Below are positions 12,217-23,829 of a DNA stretch of 64,000 bases, piece by piece; the first letter of the stretch is position 1; the number at the start of each line of letters is the position of its first letter. Source of the stretch: Ascidia mentula (taxonomy: Eukaryota; Chordata; Ascidiacea; Phlebobranchia; Ascidiidae). The notes beneath the pieces were generated by a model, which saw only the letters and a list, made by a program, of their open reading frames with translations, was not told where the DNA came from and ran no database searches. Position numbers and translations under genes: made by a program. The stretch lies in NCBI GenBank assembly GCA_947561715.1, contig OX387198.1:1302001-1366000 (forward strand), read 5' to 3'.

Positions 12217-12425
12217 CTGCGAAACATTGACAGAGACGTTTGATTTTCGCCGGTTGCAATTTTGTTGATTAACTGAGGAATTTAATTTAAGTCAGAGGCC
12301 TTCAAAAAATATTCCAATCTTCACATCCTAAACAAACTAGTATCAACTTGCATCCATAAAGTTATGTGTGATTGGAATTATACTTTCCAGTAGAAACAAA
12401 AACTATACAAACGAATTCACAAAGT

Positions 12426-12580
12426 CACGTGACTGTAGTGACGTCATAAACTAGTTTGGGTGCCATCTGAGGTCACACGAGAGTCGCGTCAAAGGCCTAA
12501 GATTACTTTCAAATTTCCAATCAATGAAAGGTTATTATCTTACTCTCGTGCGACACCAAGCGGCAAACTTATATGCAAAT
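12426..12580. promoter_or_regulatory. Conserved E-box, CRE and octamer motif cluster
   Basis: CACGTG at 12426-12431, palindromic CRE TGACGTCA at 12439-12446 and octamer ATGCAAAT at 12573-12580 occur in the same order at 25549-25712 and 45595-45701. A TATATAA word follows at 12788. The spacing is only roughly kept. The motifs match bHLH, CREB/ATF and POU sites. Which gene they would control is unclear, and nothing proves function. Confidence 0.3.
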
Positions 12581-13329
12581 GAGTGCTGTAAGCCTGATTA
12601 AATTTCAATTTAATTTAATCAGAGCACGATTTTAAATTAAATTAAATGTATTTTAATTTAAAAATGTATTTTTTTCTGAAAAACTTTCTTATCTGTGTTT
12701 CCAAGGTTAGGGCTTTTATCATCGTCAACTTTATGAAGTAACTTTATCCGAATTCACTTTCTTTCTACTGCAGGAGTTTTTCTTCTGTATATAATAAAAC
12801 GAGCAGTTCAAAGTTTTTTGGTATTTGTGCTTGTTTGTGACTTCATCCGGCAAAATACATTAGTTGTTAACTTGAACCTAAAAATATCATTGATCTTACA
12901 CATTTAGTCATTGTTTTTAATACCTTTCCAAACCTTTCAGATACTTATTTACCGTATCCACTCTCAAGACTGATTAGAGCAACTGCTTTCTGTACAACTT
13001 TTCATACAAATGGCTTCAAAATCACTTATTGTGTTTAACAACCTTGTTCTTCACCATAAAACTTGTCTAAAATCTACTTTTATTGCGTTCACAATTAAAT
13101 ATTGACATGGTAAAAAACAACAACCATAATATTTACAAAAAGCAACAATTTTCTACATAACATGGCGTTTGATTTTACTCCCAATACATTTTAATCCAAA
13201 GTTTCCACAATACATTTTATAGAAAAATATTTACACATAATTATTACTGCTGTTTTATGCTTACTGACCAAACAAGAATACACAACTTTCGATTGTTTTG
13301 CAGTTGTGATGTCATAATGCCTACTGTTG

Positions 13330-16300
13330 CTAATTTTCTGTAGCTATTCGCAAATCTTTTTCACTTCTTTCAATCTCCTTCTTTCTTCTCTCTTCAGTTA
13401 TATCCGTTGCCATTCTGTAAGCTTGGATTGCTTTGTTAAACAAATCCACACTTTCATTCAGTCGATTTGTTTTCATGCAAACAACACCAAGGTTGTTTAA
13501 CAAATCTCCGAACATTCCATACTTTGCTGAGTTTTCACCAAACTGTTTCCTCATCATTTCAAGTCCAAGTTTAATTGTTGATTCCCTCGACGAATAATCT
13601 CCGATTAAAAGTTGACTCGATCCAATCCAGTTCAAACAACACACTTCACTTAAACATCTGAATCCTTCTTCCACGTTTTTAATATTTTGTATTTTGAGTC
13701 TCATCGTTTCCATCAGTGGGATCACATGATCACGAATTATTCGTTTGTTTTCAAGTTTTTGAACAAAATCCGATGTTTTCATCAAATCTCTGCATGTCAG
13801 ATACAAACCCAGAACACAATTCTCCACACCTCTAACCCCTCTCACGTCATCGTGAAGCCTTGAATAAAATTCACCTTCAAGTTCATGAAATAAAATCGAT
13901 TCCAAACATTTTCCCTCTTCTCTCTTTTTACGTCCAGTTGTTTTCAATTCTCCTGCAGTTGCCCCAAGACCTTCAAGTGACCTTGAAAGTTGGTTTCTTG
14001 TTTCATTTGCTTCAGAATATTTTTTGTGTTTCAACAAATCCACGTAAATTTTTATCAGGGAATTTGGATCGATGTTTTTATCTGAAATGAAATATAAATT
14101 AATTTAAGATTTAAATAAACCCGACATCTTGCTTATCCGTACCCTGACGTTCATTTCAAAGTGTAAATTCTCGCGGAAAATGTTTTAGTGGCGCTAAAGA
14201 GCACCAACAGATATTTTTTTATAAATGGGGATTTTTTAGTCTTTGGTTTTGCAAAAAAAAACAGAAAAAATTTATGCATTTTATTTGTGACTTTTGTTAC
14301 TCCAAAATGAAACAAAAATATGTCACTGCACAGAAAACTAATTTGTGTATATCGCCGAATTAAACTTGACAACTTTTTTTTACTGACGCCTGTACTTTTA
14401 ACGTTTCAACTGACCAAAGACTTCAAACGCACATAACTTTGCCGTTACTCGTGGGATTTCGATATGTTTTTTGCAAGATGCATTAGATTGACACAAAATT
14501 TATGAAAAAAAAAAATTTCAATTAACGGATATTAATGTGCATTGCCATAAATCAGCTATAACTTGTTTTTCATAGGTTGATAGAAAAGGCAACTCTACCA
14601 CCGTTGGAAAGCCCTAAAAAATCTCATACAGCGATACATAACTTGCGCGCGATTTTGTGGGGGCTGTATGTAAAAAAAAACAATATTTTACTTGTAACTT
14701 TAGCACAGTGTACGCGGGGAAAACAATTCTTCTACTAATGCAAAGCTTACACAAATACCTTTACGAGTAACGGCAGAGTTATGTGCGTTTAAAGTTTTGT
14801 CGACCAGCGTCTCTTTGGTTGTAATTGGTGCCTTTTTAAAACAGTGGTTATAAAATTGGAATTTTTCACCAAGTGAATCAGAATGAATTAATTACCACCC
14901 AGTTCTCATTACCTTTAAGTACAAAAAATTATTCACCATAACCACCAGAGGGATGTTAGTTAGACAAAAAAAAATCGCCAGATGACAAAAGTTTGAACGC
15001 GGGTTACTCGGCCGCCTTACGAGGTAGCGACCTCCTTTTTGCACACAAAAATAGATCACAGGCTGAACTTTGCTACAAAATAACACAGGCTGAACTTTGC
15101 AACAAAAAACACAGACTGAACTTTGCAACAAAAAAAAAAAAAAAAAAAAAATACATTAATATTCGAATATGAATATGAAATTTTTGCTATGTCATAACCA
15201 TAAGTAAACATCGATTCCCGCTGAAATCCTTAAGGGCAGATATTCTTTGGCGTCCAAACTATCTAAAAATATTAAACTTGTTCGCGAGAAAAATCGCGCG
15301 CCTTTTCAAATTTGAAGAATATTAACCATACCCCCCTATATTTTCAAAATTCGTTCAAATATTTTTTCGGATTTAATTAAGTTTTAATGGGATTTTACGT
15401 TTTGGAGTTGTTTACCCCAAAGGAATGTTACTTATCAGTTGTTTTCGCAACATTATTTTTACGCTGGACCCTATTAGGCGGGGGGTATCTGATAAGTCGG
15501 TAAGCCGAGTGATCGGAATCAGCCAGGCTCAAGGCCGCTCGGCGGGCAGAGATCGGGGGGCAGCGAGGAGTTCCAGACCAGCCCAACACCCGAGGGCACC
15601 GAGATGACCATCCAAACACCTGATGACGCCGAGATTACCATCACCCCGCTGAAGAAGTCCACGAAGTTGAAGAAGAGTCCCAGCGCCAAGAAGACCGGCT
15701 CGCCATCGCCATTGATGAAGTGCGCACGAAGGGCAATTACAACCTCCAAGAACACCGACTCCACATCCAAGAAGTTTAGCGAGAGATCGAGGAGGGAAAG
15801 CACCCAAAGGTCGTGTCGCCATCGAGAGAGTACGAGAGTTTCGAAGGAGAAACCCCGCCCCACTTTCGAAGTGCGCAAAAGGACAAGCTCGAGGTAACCT
15901 AACAGTAGACATGTTTGTGTCAGCATTATCCACGTACACTTCATTTGACCCTCGCACACCCTCTTCATGGCATGTATTGATAAAGCATTTTTTTGCCGAA
16001 GTCATGTCTAAAAAACGGGATAACAAAATTCGAAATCTAAAATACTTCTGGGCAAAACATGAAGAACAAATAAAATGTTGTCTCGATTTGTTTGGCGCCT
16101 GTAATGTTGATGGTAAAACCGAAAACAATATTAATGGTGAAGTAATAACTGACGAAATCTTTGAACATCAATCCAATGTTGAGCGTAGTCTTGTCGACAA
16201 AAATCCCCCCTGTGTAAGTGACGAGGGTGAAGTAGGTGAAGATAACGTGGATAATGCTAATGTTTGTGTTGCGAATCGCGAGTTTCACGCGGCCAAAGTT

Positions 16301-19300
16301 TTGTTAACTGGGAATTTTTTCTGTTACCTTTCACGGGGAGCGCAAAACGTTGGAAAATATGGGGGGTATGGTTAATATTCTTCAAAATTGAGAAGGAGCG
16401 CGTTTTTTCTCGCGAACAAGTTTAATACTTTTAGATAGTATGGACGCCAAAGAATATCTGCCCTTAAGGATTTCAGCGGGAATCGATGTTTACAATGGTT
16501 ATGACATAGCAAACATATCATATTCATATTTGAATATTTGTGTAATTTTTTTTAAAGTTTAGCCTGTGACCTATTTTTGTGTGAAAAAAGTAAGTCGCTA
16601 CCTCGTAAGGCGGCCGATTAACCCGCGTTCAAACTTTTGTCAAGTGGCGATTTTTTGTCAACTAACATCCCTCTGGTCCATGACCCTATGTTGTTCACAT
16701 ACTGATTAGTGACCAGGATTGTTTGTTCAATTATTTTTGATGTTGGATAAAACTTTGCTTTACAATAAACTATTCCCACTGTTTTGCAAAGGTTTTAAAG
16801 AACATTTAAAGTTATTTTCCGAATCATGAACACATGCGTTATTTATGAATAATACCCAAGTCAGCAATAAACTTTCTGAATGTAAAAGTTTAGCTTAGTT
16901 AATAACGCAACCCATATCAAGTTACCTGTTTGTAGCATTGTTTCCTGTGTTGCATTTTCTGTATCACTACTTGGTGGACGACTGTATGTTTCGTCATGAG
17001 AAGTAGTTGGACGCTCCCTAGTGCTTTGAATTTGTTCTGCAATAAAATAAAATGTATCAGGTGACATTAAAAATGATTTGCAACACACATTTTCTGAAAT
17101 TCTTAATGGTTACATTCAAATCAACAAGGGTGTTTATGCCTTGGTTGTACTTGGCACCAGTGCACTTAATTGTGTTTGTGTAAGTGTGTAGAAACAACTC
17201 TCTATAAATGCAAGTTATAACAAAGGTCTATACTGGTTAATTGGACGTCTTTGACTGTTGCTCTCTGTATCTCAGCTTGAACAACACCACCAGATGTACT
17301 CAGAATAACTTTCCTTTTTAGAATTGAAAAAGTAGAGTTTGCCTACAGGCATGTTTAAATCCAAGGGACAGTCTATGCTATTGAATCTTAATTGAGTTTA
17401 CCACAAATTGTGCTTCAATGTTTGTAAAATTATTCAGGATAAGACAATTATTTTAAGAAATTTGTATTACAACTAACTCTGCCTTTTTTTCTGCTCTGAT
17501 ACGTGTAATATTTATGCTTCCAAAAAGGGGGAATGCCCTTTCTCTGATGGACTTAATAAGTAAAAAGTGCCAAGGTGGTGAACGGTGTTACAGAGCTGGG
17601 TGGAAATATCACAACAATGTTTTACTGCAGGATTCTGATCAACTGAATTTGATTGTGTGTTGCAAATACTTGCAAGTTCCATCAAGATTTTAGGAAATTA
17701 ACATTTGGATCACCAAGTATTTGAGTCTATATCAATGCATTAACATAGGACATTTTTTTAATACTACAAGATGTATAACAGAGCAAACCTAAAAGTTGAT
17801 ACTTACAAGTATTTTTGCCATCAGAGCCATCTTGTAGTAATAACTAATGTTTGATTGTACAAATAGACAGCCAAAAGGTAAAAAGCAAATTAGTACAATA
17901 CAACTATACGTACATTGTCGACGGCAAACAGTCATGAACAAGAAATGTGGGTAATTTATATAATTATGGTACCCTTTCAGCCCCTTCTACCAATAAATAC
18001 CCACATGCTTACGGCACTTATGACTAAAGCATATCAATATTATATTGCAGAAGTTCACAGATCATTCTATGTCAAATCATCCAATTGCCCAAACCCTTAC
18101 TGATGAAGCATGAAATGTGTTAGTATACCAGTGTGTGTAAGAAAAATATGAGCTTGGCTTATGAGTTCTGGTGTGTTTTTAAATTTTGGTGCCAAATTGT
18201 TTGTCATGTTTTAAAAGAGGAGTTTAGCAGGTAACAGGTAGTAACTATGTTACAAACTAGTACAGTAATAACTGTATAATGTAACTTGTACCAGTATTTG
18301 TGATTCGTGCATGTTGTGGTGATGAGTTGTCTGACAGTGATAACGATGAGAATACTTCCTCTGGTGTTCTGCTTTCTATGTTAGAAACAAAAATGTTTTG
18401 GCATTGTTCGTTCAAATTATCATGAAATTTGCTGTCACAGCTTGAACAGAAAGACAAACAAACACATAATCTGTAAATACCTCCATGTTGATCATTTTAA
18501 AATCATGGTTGTTAAGTTGTTGAAAAAATAGCCAACTTCCTTTCGGTATTAACAAAACAAAAACTTGCAAATATATTTTTACAATAATTCAAAATTACAA
18601 AAGCACGTTGTTTTAGAATTGTTGGATAACAAACGAAAATACACAGTGATGTGCTTGTGATGTGAACGCAAACCTACATTAAGTTACCTGTTTGTTGCAT
18701 TGTTTCCTCTGTTGCATTTTCTGTTTCTCCACTTGGTGGACGACTGTATGTTTCGTCATGAGAAGTAGTTGAACGCTCCTCAGTGCTTTGAAATTGTTCT
18801 ACAAAAAAATAAAATGGATCAGGTGAAATTAAAAATGATTTAAACTCGACATAAATATAATTATCCAGATATATTTCTTCAATATTACCTGCTACACACT
18901 CAGATACCACTTGACCTTGGGTGGAATCAGAAGTTGTTTGAGTTTGAGTAACATCACCAAGTGCTTGAGATCGGTTCCCTGCATCAAAGTTTTGATTGGA
19001 GTCTGTGATCAAAATAGTGAAAAAAAATTTTACACTTTGCAGCATCTGGCCCATGTCTTTACTACATTGCTGCTGTAACAATAATAATGGTCCTTAGCTG
19101 GGGGTCCACAGGCCCCTGGGGGTTAGTAGAGTGTTGTCAGGGGTCTGTAGCAACCTCTAAATACTGATGCCATATGTTTGTTACTTTGTAACAATTTTGA
19201 AAATATGTTGATGCATTGTGCAAGAAATCCTTAAAACAATACTATAGAAGCATGTTTACAACCTATCGCAAACAAAAAGCACATTGTGATGTGCAACCTA

Positions 19301-22300
19301 AATTTTATCTCGGAAGATGCAAATTTGTCCAAAAACCTAGGGTTTGCAACTACTCTGAAGTCATTATACAGCAATAAAGGTTACAAAATCAGCTACATCA
19401 GGTGAATGTGGCTTTCTAAACAAAATGAGTGCGACAGTTTTAAAGGACCTATATGGCAATTAAATCAAAGAAATCTTGTTTTCAAGGCCCTCTGCAACAA
19501 TGCACCTGCTGACTGTTCCGCTTGTTTCCCGATAACCATTGCTGGGTCTGGTAACCTATACAGGGACCTAATATTTTTAAAGTAAAAAAAAAATATTTCT
19601 CCTGGATGGGACAGTATACAGCAAGGATTTGTGAAGCTTCCTGGAAGATCTTATGACCTACAGGGCGGCAAAAACAACACTGGGGGGTTGCTTAGGCAAT
19701 TATTCAGCAACTAACTTTGGTGCTGTAGTGTGGATGAGAGATGGACCTACCAATAAACCACAATAGATTGAATACTCACTGATTCATTTTCTGCAAAATC
19801 TAATTGCATTTTTTGCTGCTCTTTTACCCAAATGCCCCCAGGGTCAAAAATGCACCTGGCTGACAATCAATTTTAACCAGACTGCACAGATGAGGGATGG
19901 ATCTTTCATAAAACCACAAATGTCTGGGAACGATTCATTTTTCTGTTAATACATCCTGAAGTTTGAGCTACCTTTTTATCCCAATTTTCTGCAACACCCA
20001 GCACCAGCTACTTGATTTAAAACACCCAAAGCCGCTCTAAAACTGACAGGGGCCACAATACAAGGTGGAAATTCCCCGCCAGTGAAACTTATTTTGACAG
20101 AAATATCAATATGCAGCATAAAAGTGTGGCATTTGTACACATAAAGATGGGTATAAACTTTGCAAATCAGCACAAAAAATTCTTGTGGATCCCCTTGATA
20201 GGTCACCATGCACCCTAAGTTTAGAAACTCTTAAAAGTGTTAAAACTTTTTCAAAAATCCCTCACTAATATGGATGATTTAGTCTCTCATAGAATTACGT
20301 TTAACAAATTCATGCAACAAATCATGCTGCAGGTCTACCTTCTAAAACTTGCAGTTCCTGGCGATTGAAATGACCTTCATAACCTAACCCAGAAATTGAA
20401 GGAAGTTGAATGACGTCATCGGGACGTGGTTCATTGTGGGAGGATGACTGGTCTTCTCTGATGTCATAATGTGTCGATGTACGAGTATGAGTAGGAACTA
20501 TGTCAAATAAATTAACAATAAAACAGGTGCAAATAAACAATTAATGAATGAAATGTAGAAATGTACATGTCAGGCAGAATGCAATTCCTTTTACTCTTCT
20601 GGGAATAAGTTTCACAAAGATTTTCTTGTAACTAATCGACTAACGACATCAATTTCAGACAAAACAGGATTTTTAGACTAATAAAAACCAAAGTTTTCCA
20701 GCTCATGAAGTTTGAGGTTTGCAGATCCAAGTCTAACAATTCATGAGGCAGGGTTGCCAGATCATTTTGCAAAATGGCGGATTCCTGCAAAAACAACAAC
20801 GCAACACACGTCAAGTTACCTGTTTGTTGCATTGTTTCCTGTGCTGTATTTTCTTTATTTTCTGTTTCTCCACTTGGTGGACGACTGTATGTTTCATCAT
20901 CAGAAGTAGTTGGACGCTCCTCAGTGCTTTGATTTTGTTCTGCAAAATTTTTAAATGTACCAAATGCATCAGGTGACATTAAAAATGATTAAAACTTTAC
21001 TGTAACAGAAGCTTTTAGATATATTTCGTCATTATTATATTTTTCAATATCACCCGCTTCATGCTTAGAATCAACTTTACCTTGAGTGGCTGTTTGTGTT
21101 GAAGTAAAATCACCAAGTGCAGGAGATAGGTTTTCTGCATCAGAGTTTGGATTGGACTCTGTGACCAAAATACAAACTTATTTACCTTTCAGAGTCCAGG
21201 TTTTTCACCATGTTATGAATATTGCATCCTGACATTGTTGTTAAAATAACAACATTATTAGTTTAGTTTGACACAGGTTAAAAAATTCACAGATTTTGCA
21301 CAGTGCAGTATCTGGCCCGAATCGTTATTACAGTGATGCAATGAAAATGATTATAAACTTTGCCAATTAGTGAAACAACAAACAAATTGCATTATCTTTT
21401 AATTGGAGATGCATTTATGGTGATTTTTTGCTCTATTTTGTTCAGTGTTATGTACACTCCTTGGACTCCAAACGGTATTGCATTATCCACAAATATTTCC
21501 CACCAATCTGATTATGTGGGAAAATTACTACTTTTTGGGAGAATCTTGAGAATTTCCCTCATAGGTCACGGTTCCCCCCCTAGTTAAGATGCCTTAATTC
21601 AAACTCTTTCTTTGAAAACCTCCACTAATATGGATGCTTCGGTCTCACATTAATCATGTTTAACAAACTCACAACAACCATGTGGAAGGTCTACCTTCTA
21701 AAAGTTGCGGTTTCTGTGGATTAAGATGACCTCCAGAACCTAACCCAGAAATTGATGGACGTTGGATGACGTCATCAGGACGTGGTTCCTTGGGGGAGGA
21801 TGACCGATCTTCTCTGATGTCATAATAAGTATCGGTGGAAACTATGACAAAAACATATGAAAAAGGATTCTGTACATGATATGAGTAAACAATGAAATGT
21901 AGAATTTTACATGCCTGGCAGAAAAAATCAACAAGCCCAACTGCGCCCAATATTAGTGAAGTTTGCCTACGATTGACTGCACTCGTCCAACAAAAACAAA
22001 CATAAAGACAGAAAACTAAGATCCTGAGAAGGCTACAAGAATCGTCATTGCAATATGATTATGATGTTGTATCGCCAGATTGTAATTTTCGAATTGAGGT
22101 CGAAACAGCGTTTTGTCACATATTTAATGAATCCACATCTTCCAAAATACGCCCAAATGGGCCGAAAGAGTGAACTACTTCTACTCCATCTGTCAACGTC
22201 CAATCGCCGTCACGCACTTAGGCGACAATCAGAGACATCTAAACTAATTATCTCAACATACGTTTTCTATATAAGCCACCTTAGCACTAAAACAGAGACT

Positions 22301-23816
22301 TGAATAGACACGGTTGAAAACATCTAGAGACAACGAGAGAGACAGAGAAAGTCAAAGGTTGGTGTAAACAGACGACAGCCAAGCGCTATTGTGTGTGGCC
22401 GTGTATTAAACGGTGCCATGTGAGGTTGTAAACTCGTCGTACGATTGTTAATTATGTATTAAACTGATCGATTGACTTTGGGTTTGATAGTAGCCTTTTT
22501 ATCAAGGGTCAGATATATGACAGTGTTAGGCCTATATTTCTGTGCAAGTTTTTAAGTAACAACCCTACAAGACAACACGGGGTACAATAATGGGGCAGAA
22601 AAAGCGGTAGACCTAATTTGTAAAATACCGAAACTAACCTAAAAATCTTTCCTGTCTTGTTGAATAGCAATCAAGTGGAACCAATCGATCAGGGTTGATA
22701 GGAAAGGGATCTTTGATGTCCATCTGTCTGACAACATCTTCCACTTGTTGTTCGATCACTTCTGGGCTTTGTTGGTCGAGAAGTTGCTGCAATCTCTCAC
22801 AGATTTCGATCATCGTTGGTCGTTTAGATGGATCTTGATCCCAACACTGCTTCATTAGTTGCTCGAGGTTTTCAACGATTACTCTATCGCTGTAATTGAG
22901 ATGAGGCTTTAATTGCTTTATTATGGAACAATTCGGTCTTGTTCCTTCCTTGATGGAATCCAGTAAAGCTTTAAGGTTGCCGGTCGGATATGACAATGCA
23001 CGCATGACAACGGTAAACACCATCACACCGAAAGCGTAAACATCAAGTTCTTTAGTGGGTTTCATGGTGAGGTCTCTTAGTTTTTCAGGAGCCGTGTACA
23101 TCGCAGTGTATTGAGGTTTTTCATTCTTGCTTCTTGCCGAAGAACCCACAGTCATTGAACCTGTGGTTGTTGCGAGTTCAGCACTTCCAAAGTCGCATAG
23201 TTTAAGGATCATAGCTCTGGTAAGCAACCCATTCTCTGGCTTGACGTCTCCGTGAACCATTCTCTTCTGAGGTAAACCGTGGCAAGCTTTGAGACCTTTT
23301 GCAGCATGGAGTAAAATGCGGACACGTAAGGGAAATCCCAATGAAATTGAATGATTCAGTAATAACTGAAGCAAGTTTCCACATTCGCAGAACTCCATGA
23401 CGATCCCGATGGCAAAGGGCCATTTGGTCCAACCGTAGACACGAACTATGTTGTCATGATCTCCTAGTTTGTACAGGCTTTCCACTTCCTCCCAGAATCT
23501 GCAAAAGAGTTTCTTGCAAAAATCACAACCACAAGGTAAAATAACCTGCACTTACATTTGTTTGAACATCTCCTCGTCTTGAGGTCCACCAGCTTGGATG
23601 ACTTTGACTGCAACAAATCGTTTCAAACGAATATGATACCCAATCAAGACATCTCCGAATCCACCAGTTCCAGCAATAAACTTGACTGGATCACATAGAA
23701 TGTCCCCAGCGTTGATTGAACGGTACTGTATCAAAACAGACAGAAAGATCACACAGATATTTCGTTGCAGAAATCTAAAAAATCCCAGCCAGAAATACCT
23801 TCTCTTTGGACGACAT
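13330..23816 (-). CDS. Gene 2: non-RD TKL kinase-linker-TPR protein
   Basis: Exons 23816-23799, 23725-23556, 23498-22639, 21841-21695 (C1), 21158-21054 (B1), 20939-20820 (A1), 20497-20339 (C2), 19002-18889 (B2), 18798-18688 (A2), 18375-18292 (S), 17830-17807 (K) and 14081-13330 give a 2664-nt frame of 887 residues. The first ATG used by genes 1 and 3 is AAG here, so translation should start at the next in-frame ATG, giving MSSKEK and losing five residues. Kinase landmarks (GTGGFGDV, VAVK, HGD, DFG, APE) are intact. The W exon is deleted. An alternative A3 exon lies at 17036-16926. The C-terminus stops after ATEN, a few residues before the other copies. The intron before the last exon carries a 1.7-kb inverted-repeat transposon. 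The DNA is closest to gene 3. Confidence 0.75.
14944..16677. mobile_element. Long terminal-inverted-repeat transposon in gene 2 intron
   Basis: The element begins ACCAGAGGGATGTTAGTT and ends with its complement. The inverted similarity runs in for roughly 300-400 bp on each side (about 14944-15350 and 16350-16677). Flanks are 8-bp repeats CCATAACC (14936-14943) and CCATGACC (16678-16685), one mismatch apart. An 8-bp duplication fits hAT or P superfamilies, but no transposase was recognised. A 31-bp unit repeats three times near 15050-15125, followed by an A-run. Genes 3 and 4 carry the same insertion, so it predates their duplication. Confidence 0.75.
15911..16375 (+). CDS. 154-residue open frame inside the inverted-repeat transposon
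   Basis: The frame starts MFVSALSTYTSFDPRTPSS and has an acidic centre (EGEVGEDNVDNA). Related frames lie at 36178-36651 (open) and about 55972-56438 in gene 4, where an extra A near 56070 breaks it. Preservation in two of three copies is only weak evidence for coding, because the copies are young. No domain is recognised. Its end runs into the right inverted repeat, which argues against a stand-alone gene. Confidence 0.3.
   Translation: MFVSALSTYTSFDPRTPSSWHVLIKHFFAEVMSKKRDNKIRNLKYFWAKHEEQIKCCLDLFGACNVDGKTENNINGEVITDEIFEHQSNVERSLVDKNPPCVSDEGEVGEDNVDNANVCVANREFHAAKVLLTGNFFCYLSRGAQNVGKYGGYG
16926..17036 (-). other. A3 exon of gene 2, alternative to K
   Basis: A 111-nt A-type exon with good AG and GT borders contains ETYSRPPSSDTENATQE. 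It starts with AA. The preceding K exon ends with a single T, so joining K to A3 makes TAA. Joining S directly to A3 and A3 to the TPR exon keeps the frame. It should therefore be used only when K is skipped, or not at all. Confidence 0.55.
18688..21841 (-). repeat. Duplicated C-B-A exon triplet in gene 2
   Basis: Two cassettes follow each other in transcript order: C1 21841-21695, B1 21158-21054, A1 20939-20820; then C2 20497-20339, B2 19002-18889, A2 18798-18688. C exons share YDIRED and RPDDVIQ, B exons share SNPNSDAGN-like starts and LGD, and A exons share STEERPTTS and ETYSRPPSGE. Intron sequence next to the exons is also similar between the cassettes. Gene 3 has the same layout. Confidence 0.75.
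19440..20225. repeat. R1 repeat, long copy in gene 2 intron
   Basis: This is AT-rich non-coding sequence with recognisable blocks: GGACCTATATGG near the start, CCCGATAACCATTGCTGGGT, a stretch with TTTCTGCAAAATC, and AAATATCAATATGC near the end. Matching copies lie at 26913-27650, 32105-32925 and 39640-40335, with diverged pieces at 5760-5945 and 63190-63960. No terminal repeats or coding frame were found. It may be a non-autonomous element or a duplicated intron piece. Confidence 0.55.
21842..22638 (-). other. Gene 2 intron nearly identical to that of gene 3
   Basis: From about 22000 to 22620 the sequence matches 42125-42745 almost base for base, although this is intron and nearby introns differ more. 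No coding exon was seen. The pattern points to very recent duplication or gene conversion between genes 2 and 3. Confidence 0.6.
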
Positions 23817-23829
23817 TGATGCTGTTTCC

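Larger units (their letters stand above)
10131..13329. other. Intergenic region between gene 1 and gene 2
   Basis: There is no intact gene here. It contains a hAT-like MITE (10809-11238) between two copies of a 112-bp segment, remnants of a claudin-like last exon (about 11450-11530 and 12195-12216) pulled apart by unrelated sequence, and a conserved motif cluster at 12426-12580. Unlike the gaps before genes 3 and 4, it contains no VIPAS39 copy, so this repeat unit lost it or never had it. Confidence 0.55.

Noticed and set aside
12590..12665. AT-rich inverted repeat of TTTAATTTAA words as a possible MITE or origin
   Set aside because: Simple low-complexity sequence with no target duplication; a similar run near 25735 differs in layout.
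15604..15897. Basic Ser/Lys/Arg-rich plus-strand frame, also at 55696-55959
   Set aside because: It resembles a histone-tail-like sequence, but a neighbouring frame of the same DNA is equally open and acidic. Composition explains it and coding is not established.
15519..16128. Long minus-strand frames across the inverted-repeat transposon
   Set aside because: They overlap in several frames in the GC-richer interior, are not collinear between copies and show no domain. They look like chance frames antisense to the element.
16978..17300. A3 as a constitutive exon after K
   Set aside because: The K-A3 junction would create TAA, so it cannot be part of the full-length kinase-TPR frame together with K.
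22055..22303. 82-residue plus-strand frame repeated at 42180-42428
   Set aside because: Identity between genes 2 and 3 is high over the whole intron, including non-coding parts, so conservation of the frame carries no coding signal. Gene 1 lacks it.
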